Shown: positions 37,263 through 42,697 of the stretch, piece after piece
Layout: each line of letters opens with the position of its first letter
How positions within the stretch are numbered: position 1 is the first letter of the stretch
Source of the DNA: Acidobacteriaceae bacterium
GTDB lineage: Bacteria > Acidobacteriota > Terriglobia > Bryobacterales > Bryobacteraceae
DNA length: 42,697 bases
Direction of reading: 5' to 3'
Assembly: GCA_019233375.1 (NCBI GenBank)
Contig: JAFAMM010000266.1
Coordinates: forward strand, 1 to 42,697
The notes under the pieces: model-generated
What the model was told of the DNA's origin: nothing
Databases searched by the model: none
The model's input: only the letters and a program-made list of their open reading frames with translations
Position numbers and translations under genes: made by a program

Positions 37263-38342
37263 ATGGCCTTAGCCAGAAGATGCTGCATGGCCATCGCGCT
37301 CGCCATGCTGGCCGGTTCGTTAAGCGCCCAGACCCGCCGCAAGGTGATCATCGACGAAGACGCGGCGGGACCCGGTGGCACCAACATGCAGGCGATCCTG
37401 GTCATGATTCAATCGCCTGATGTCGAAGTGCTGGGCATAACGGTCGCCAGCGGGGATCAGTGGCGTGATGAGGAGCTGGCGCACACGCTTCGCCTACTGG
37501 AGTTGATCGGGCGCACGGACATCCCGGTGCTTAGCGGTGCCGCGTTTCCTCTGGTGCGAACGCGCGCTGAGACGAAACTCTGGGAGCAGCGCTACGGCAA
37601 ATTAGAGTACGAAGGCGCGTGGGATGACCGTTGGTATCACGAACCCTTCGTAATTCCGCCTTTGCCGGAAGGGCCGCCAACCGCCAAGCCGTCGGAAGAA
37701 GGCGCAGTTAACTTCCTGGTACGCATGGTGCACAAATATCCGAACGAGGTCACGATCTACGAGGGTGCGCCGATGACAAACGTTGCGCTGGCGATTTCGG
37801 TTGATCCGAAATTTGCTGCGCTCGCGCGGGAACTGGTGTTCATGGGAGGAAGCCTCAATCCGAGCTCCGAGTACACCGAGTTCGCCGAGAATCCCCGGCA
37901 TGAGTTCAACTTCTGGTTTGATCCGGAGGCCGCTGAGATCGTTTTACGCGCGCCATGGAAGAAAATGGTGTGCACGCCCACAGACGTTTCATTGAAGGCA
38001 AGACTCAGCCCCGAGTTAGTCAAGCGAATCGCCGAGAGTAAGTCGCCAGCCGCGCAGTATGTGCAGCGATATTACCAGCGCGGGTTCGGTGTCGATGTGA
38101 TGTGGGATGAGCTTGCAGCGGCGGCTTGGATCGATCCGAGTCTCATTACAAAAACCGAGTCGCGCTATATGGGTGTGGATCTGGATAAGGGCGCTGGGTA
38201 TGGCAATACCCTGACCACTTCTAAAGAAAACGCGCCAAAACTGGTGGGCCAACCGATAGAGATTCAACTGGATGTCGATGCTAAAAGGTTCTATGACATG
38301 TTTGCGAATCTGATGGAGGCGCGCACGCCCGCGGCTCCTTAG
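37263..38342 (+). CDS. Exported, divergent nucleoside-hydrolase-like protein
   Basis: Signal-like AIALAMLAGSLSAQ; EVLGITVASGDQWRDEELAHTLRLLELIGRTDIPVLSGA; MGGSLNP...HEFNFWFDPEAAEIVL. Metal motif reads IIDEDAAGPGGTNMQ. Start uncertain (TTG 37248, ATG 37263 or ATG 37287). Confidence 0.78.
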   Translation: MALARRCCMAIALAMLAGSLSAQTRRKVIIDEDAAGPGGTNMQAILVMIQSPDVEVLGITVASGDQWRDEELAHTLRLLELIGRTDIPVLSGAAFPLVRTRAETKLWEQRYGKLEYEGAWDDRWYHEPFVIPPLPEGPPTAKPSEEGAVNFLVRMVHKYPNEVTIYEGAPMTNVALAISVDPKFAALARELVFMGGSLNPSSEYTEFAENPRHEFNFWFDPEAAEIVLRAPWKKMVCTPTDVSLKARLSPELVKRIAESKSPAAQYVQRYYQRGFGVDVMWDELAAAAWIDPSLITKTESRYMGVDLDKGAGYGNTLTTSKENAPKLVGQPIEIQLDVDAKRFYDMFANLMEARTPAAP

Positions 38343-39799
38343 TTGGACGCCGGGCTCTTCAGGGCAAAGACGAACTGCTGCAATTCCGAGCGCTGTTTGG
38401 CGAGTTGCTCAGCGGAAGCCTCAGACAGTTTCCGGAACATCTCGATTTCCTTCTGCGCTTCCTGCAGGTTACCGGATTGCCGGTAGGCTTGCGCGAGATC
38501 GTAGTGTGCCTGTTCCATGCCCGGGTCGATCTCGAGAGCTTTCTTGAAAACCCGGATTGCCTCTTGAGTGTCGTGCTTATCGAGATACACAACGCCCGAT
38601 TCGAAAAAGGCCGGCGCCAGCCTGGGATCGAGGCGCACTGCTTTTTGCAAAAGCGATTCGACGCGCTCGCGAGTCCCGGTATCGTCAGGACTCTTGCGCC
38701 GGTTCCACAGTGCGACGGCGTAATAGTAGTTAGCCCACGCATTCTGTGGTTGAAATGCAGCGAACCGGGCCAGCCGTTCGAGCAAGCCATCTGATTGCGT
38801 AATCTGCGGCGCTTGCAGCTTGCCGAGAAACATATAGGGCACGGGATCAGCCGGATTCAGATCAGCCGCTTGGAAAAACCGTCGCGCAGCCTGGCTGAAA
38901 TCGCCGCGCGCATATGCCGCGACAGCAGCGCCCAGCAGCATCCGCGAAGAGAGCGGGAACCGCTGAATGCCTGAATTGAATACCTGAACCGCCGGTTCCG
39001 GGGCTTTATGGATGAGCAGCTCCGTTCCCCAATCGAAGAGATTCGTTTCGCTTGGATCGAGTTCTGCAGCCTTTTGATATTCCCGAACTGCATCCAACGG
39101 GTCATTTACGCGTTCGTCGGCCGCCGCGATGGAATGATGAACGGCCGCCTGCTTGGGGTTCAATTCCGCGGCCTTCTTCAGATACACAAGTGCTTCTGTG
39201 TAATCGCCGCTTGCGAAGAGGAAACGGCCAAGCTGATCGTTGGCTAAAAAATCGCCGGGCTCGGCCGCAACTCTGGCCCGTAAGGACTTCTCTTCCGCGC
39301 CTGCTGCCGCTGGTATTCCCGTTGGCGTCTTCTCTAGAGATGCAGCCGCTTTGGTGAGCGCCTCGGTAGAGCGCATGACGGTCTCGGAACCATGCCCCCC
39401 GACGTAGGTGTTTTCAGTCACGCCGGCTACTGCAAATGTCGGTTCGTCAAAGAACTCCGCGGCAGCCGCGACCGGCTTGAGAACAAGATCCACTGTCTTT
39501 TTGTCATTCTCCGTGAGCGAGACCGGACGAATTGTGCTGCCTCGAAGCGAACCCATGCTCACCGTGAGAGTGTAGCTGCCTGCGGCAAGGGAAGAGATGC
39601 TATATTGACCCTGCGCGTCGGTGCTAACCGTTTGAATGATGTTCGTGCGATCGGCCATGGCTGGCGCGACCTGAACGTTTGCGCCCGCGACCACGGCGCC
39701 GTCTGTGTCGCGCACCGTACCGTGAAGGGTAGCTGCATGCGACGATCCCGCAATGGCGGCAATGCCAGCAATGGCGATCAAGCGGTGAGCTTTGCTCAT
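38339..39799 (-). CDS. Exported carboxypeptidase-regulatory-like plus TPR protein
   Basis: Signal peptide; ATLHGTVRDTDGAVVAGANVQVAP...TDAQGQYSISSLAAGSYTLTVSMGSLRG; TPR units (FKKALEIDPGMEQAHYDLAQAYRQSGNLQEAQKEI). ATGA overlap with the upstream gene. Confidence 0.85.
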   Translation of the reverse strand: MSKAHRLIAIAGIAAIAGSSHAATLHGTVRDTDGAVVAGANVQVAPAMADRTNIIQTVSTDAQGQYSISSLAAGSYTLTVSMGSLRGSTIRPVSLTENDKKTVDLVLKPVAAAAEFFDEPTFAVAGVTENTYVGGHGSETVMRSTEALTKAAASLEKTPTGIPAAAGAEEKSLRARVAAEPGDFLANDQLGRFLFASGDYTEALVYLKKAAELNPKQAAVHHSIAAADERVNDPLDAVREYQKAAELDPSETNLFDWGTELLIHKAPEPAVQVFNSGIQRFPLSSRMLLGAAVAAYARGDFSQAARRFFQAADLNPADPVPYMFLGKLQAPQITQSDGLLERLARFAAFQPQNAWANYYYAVALWNRRKSPDDTGTRERVESLLQKAVRLDPRLAPAFFESGVVYLDKHDTQEAIRVFKKALEIDPGMEQAHYDLAQAYRQSGNLQEAQKEIEMFRKLSEASAEQLAKQRSELQQFVFALKSPASN

Positions 39800-40737
39800 A
39801 ATCGTGCGAGCCGGTCAATGACCAAATCGAAATAACCCTGTGCGTTGATCTCTCTGCACACTTTGACCGTCGCAGGCTTGCCGGTTACTGACCACCAATC
39901 GACGACGGTCATACCCAAGGTCAAATCACTCGCACATTCCACGTCTACGTGCACCATGCGTCCAGAGAAGAGTTCCGGCCGCAGGAGGTAAGCCGGTACT
40001 GTGGCATCGTGCAGCGGGCCGCCGACTGTTCCGTACTTCTGCTCATCGAAAATCTTGTTGAATTTCAACAGGTGGTAAAAGGCCTCGGCCAGCGGGGTGC
40101 CAATATGCCGTAACTTATCGAGCCGCTCGGGAGTGGTTAACGCCTGGTGGGTGCAGTCGAGCGGGATCATGGTGATCGGCGCGCCGCATTTCAGCACGCG
40201 CGCTGCAGCCTCGGGGTCGACATAGATATTGAACTCAGCCGCGGGCGTTACGTTGCCGCCTTCGGAAAAAGAGCCTCCCATCAGTACAATCTCTCTCAAG
40301 CGGCTCGCGAGTTTCGGCTCTTTCGCGAGCGCGAGCGCGATGTTCGTGAGCGGCGCGAGGCAGCACAGCGTGACTTCGCCCTGCGGCCTGCTCATCACGA
40401 GTTCGATGATGGCGTCCGGCGCGAAGCCGCGGGCCAGTTGGGTGGTGGGATCCGGCAAGTCGTAGCCATCAAAACCGGTGCGGCCGTGTACATGCTCAGC
40501 CGTGATGAGCGGGCGAATCAACGGCGCGTGCGCTCCGGCGTACACCGGCGTCTCGGTTCGGCGTGCCAGCTCGAGCGCTTTCAAGGCATTTTGGGATGTT
40601 AGCGGCAGCGGAACATTGCCGGCGACCGTTGTGATTGCGAGTACTTCAAGCTCTTCGGGCGAAGCCAAAGCCACAAGAAACGCGACAGCATCGTCCGGAG
40701 AAGGATCGGTGTCGATAATAACAGGACGCGGAGGCAT
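39796..40737 (-). CDS. Nucleoside hydrolase, canonical IU-NH type
   Basis: PVIIDTDPSPDDAVAFLVAL, LAPLTNIALALAKEPKLASRLREIVLMGGSFSEGGNVTPAAEFNIYVDPEAA, GPLHDATVPAYLL, GMTVVDWW. Confidence 0.93.
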   Translation of the reverse strand: MPPRPVIIDTDPSPDDAVAFLVALASPEELEVLAITTVAGNVPLPLTSQNALKALELARRTETPVYAGAHAPLIRPLITAEHVHGRTGFDGYDLPDPTTQLARGFAPDAIIELVMSRPQGEVTLCCLAPLTNIALALAKEPKLASRLREIVLMGGSFSEGGNVTPAAEFNIYVDPEAAARVLKCGAPITMIPLDCTHQALTTPERLDKLRHIGTPLAEAFYHLLKFNKIFDEQKYGTVGGPLHDATVPAYLLRPELFSGRMVHVDVECASDLTLGMTVVDWWSVTGKPATVKVCREINAQGYFDLVIDRLARL

Positions 40738-42697
40738 TACTTCAGCTCTTCAAGCGCCTTCTGCGCCTGCGCGTTGTCCGGATCCTGCTTCAATAGCGCG
40801 AGCAGGGTCGCACGAGCCTTATCACGGTCGCCCTCGATCACATAGACACGGGCAAGATTTAGATAAGCCGGCCCGAAAGCCGGCGCGAGCCGGATGCAAT
40901 TTTGGAACTCCGCGACAGCATCATCCGGTTTAAGCATGCGAAGGTAAAGAACCCCGAGGTTGTTCATCGCCTCCGGGTACACCGGCCGGAGCCTGAGCGC
41001 TTTCTGCAGGAATTCATAAGCGCGATTGGGCTGGTCCGTTTGAGCGAACACCATGCCAAGACTGTAATTCACTTCGGGGTCATCCGGTGCAAGTTCGAGT
41101 GCGCGCTGCAAGGTGAGCCGTGCTAGCTCCCATTGCTTCTGCTGCCGGTATGCGTTGCCGAGGTTTTGCAGCGAAATCAGGTAATCCGGACTCAGATTGA
41201 GAGCGTTCTTAAAAAACCCGATCGCCTCATCGAATCTCCCCTGCTGCGTCGCGAGTAGCCCGAGATTATTCCAGGCGTTCGGTTTGGTGTCGGGGTAGCT
41301 CGAATCCCGTTTCACAGCGGCTTCAAAACAGGCCCGGGCCTCAGCGGCCTTAGACTGCTTCAGGTAAACACTCCCAAGGCCGTAGTTGGCTTCTGCACTC
41401 TGTGGATCATCGCGCAGCGCCCGCTGAAACGCCGTGCCGGCTTGTTCGAAATAGCCTCGTTGAAAGTAAGTGGAGCCGAGCGAAAGATAGTTGCGGCTGA
41501 ACGGGAGAGTTGGGGTGTTGGCTGGGAATGGCAGAGCTTTCGCAATACGCTCGGCGGCAGAATTCGGAATGTCGCGGATGTCCTGCTGAACGTTATCAAC
41601 ATTCAGCGGGCCCTGATAAATCTTGACGATTTCACCGCGTTCGTCGACCAGGAAGGAAGTCGGGAGACTCAGGTCTCGATGGCGGTCAAAAAGGAAACAG
41701 TAAAGAATGTCGTAGACCGCGGCTGTATCGTCGGATGCGGTCAGGATGGGAAATGAAAACCGCTGTTGGTGCGTGGATTGGCGATTGTCGCACTGCATTG
41801 CGAGCAGGCGAAGGCCGCCATCGGCCCAGCTCTTGTGAACACGTTCGAGTGATCTGAGGTTTTCTGCGCAAGCTTCAGACGCGGCGGTCCAAAAATAGAG
41901 TAATACTCGTTTGCCGCGGAGCGCGGAAAGAGGGTACGTTGTGCCGTCAGCCGCCGCGAGCGAGAAGTCCGGCGCTGTTACCGGAGCAAGTAGCCATGTT
42001 TCTGCGATAACGGGGAGCGTTTCAGTGGGCTGCGGTTCCGGCGATTCCGACTTCGTCAGCGGCGGGCCAAACGGCTCCGCGCGGCACGATGCGGCGCCCT
42101 CAGTCACGTAGACCCTGTGGTTCGGCGCAAGATCGTTTAGTTTTTGCACCAACCCGCTCGGCCAGTGGATCGAGGCGCTAACCGCACCCTTTGCTTCGCC
42201 CAGACCGAAGAAGATTTCCTTGCTGTGCTGTGCGAGGAACCCGGACCCGGCTTGCAACATCCGTGTTTGCCGGCCCAGATCCGTTTCGATCGTGATCGCC
42301 GAACCAATCGCGTCCCGATTGCCTTTTGTGCCCTGTAAACGGAAGCTAATGGAACGCGGCAGATCTGTCACTACGTTCTTCAGAATCCGTAACTGTGGTG
42401 CATTCCGGTTTTTGAGGACCACTTCCAGCCGACCGTCATGGTCAATGTCGGCCAGAGCGAAAGAACGTCCGTCTTCCAGGAAATCCAGCCCCATCGCACC
42501 TGACACATCCGAGAACGTGCCGTCGCGGTTATTGGCATAGAATACATTCCGCTCAAAGCCGCTCCAACTGTAATCCGAGCGGATCAATTCGTTGATCGCG
42601 TTCCAGCCCTGTTCATAATCGTGCGCGGGCTTTGCCTCGTCAGGAGATTTCGCAACTACCTGACGCCAGAAGAAGCTGTTGAGATCTTCTCGCAACG
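40737..42697 (-). CDS. CRTAC1-like ASPIC/UnbV - redoxin - TPR fusion (5' end outside window)
   Basis: NVFYANNRDGTFSDVSGAMGLDFLEDGRSFALADIDHDGRLEVVLKNRN, GSAITIETDLGRQTRMLQAGSGFLAQHSKEIFFGLG, redoxin PDFSLAAADGTTYPLSALRGKRVLLYFWTAASEACAENL, then about seven TPRs. Frame reaches the window edge; TAATG overlap with the next gene. Confidence 0.88.
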   Translation of the reverse strand, partial: LREDLNSFFWRQVVAKSPDEAKPAHDYEQGWNAINELIRSDYSWSGFERNVFYANNRDGTFSDVSGAMGLDFLEDGRSFALADIDHDGRLEVVLKNRNAPQLRILKNVVTDLPRSISFRLQGTKGNRDAIGSAITIETDLGRQTRMLQAGSGFLAQHSKEIFFGLGEAKGAVSASIHWPSGLVQKLNDLAPNHRVYVTEGAASCRAEPFGPPLTKSESPEPQPTETLPVIAETWLLAPVTAPDFSLAAADGTTYPLSALRGKRVLLYFWTAASEACAENLRSLERVHKSWADGGLRLLAMQCDNRQSTHQQRFSFPILTASDDTAAVYDILYCFLFDRHRDLSLPTSFLVDERGEIVKIYQGPLNVDNVQQDIRDIPNSAAERIAKALPFPANTPTLPFSRNYLSLGSTYFQRGYFEQAGTAFQRALRDDPQSAEANYGLGSVYLKQSKAAEARACFEAAVKRDSSYPDTKPNAWNNLGLLATQQGRFDEAIGFFKNALNLSPDYLISLQNLGNAYRQQKQWELARLTLQRALELAPDDPEVNYSLGMVFAQTDQPNRAYEFLQKALRLRPVYPEAMNNLGVLYLRMLKPDDAVAEFQNCIRLAPAFGPAYLNLARVYVIEGDRDKARATLLALLKQDPDNAQAQKALEELK

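Overview
The window looks like an ordinary high-GC chromosomal segment; gene content and family types suggest Acidobacteria (inference, no rRNA seen). The left part (about 1-17.3 kb) is mostly housekeeping: the end of a nuo operon (nuoM-nuoN), HAD hydrolase, LON-domain protein, aroK, glycerate 2-kinase, rsmD, recG, a five-gene ECF-sigma/anti-sigma/membrane-sensor/DUF4097-like operon, nrdR, rpoD, a metallophosphoesterase, an HdeD-like protein and a Mut7-C protein. The right part (about 17.4-42.7 kb) is accessory and mostly exported: a truncated slipin-like protein, a class-C beta-lactamase-type serine hydrolase, an M14 peptidase, glutaminyl-peptide cyclotransferase, a Tat-exported Gfo/Idh/MocA oxidoreductase, an S9/DPP-IV-like protein with a degraded catalytic triad, a 1416-aa propeller/CHB_HEX/lectin mosaic, a HEAT-repeat protein, an Oar-like TonB-dependent receptor, two contrasting nucleoside hydrolases, and TPR and ASPIC/UnbV-redoxin-TPR proteins. 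I found no convincing tRNA, rRNA, CRISPR array, transposase or phage module. The best leads are the divergent exported nucleoside hydrolase beside the TonB receptor, the S9 pseudo-enzyme, an unlisted 64-aa gene with a perfect Shine-Dalgarno, a possible CTG start overlapping the aroK stop, and an SD-sequestering hairpin upstream of the hdeD-like gene. Family assignments come from reading protein motifs, not from database searches.
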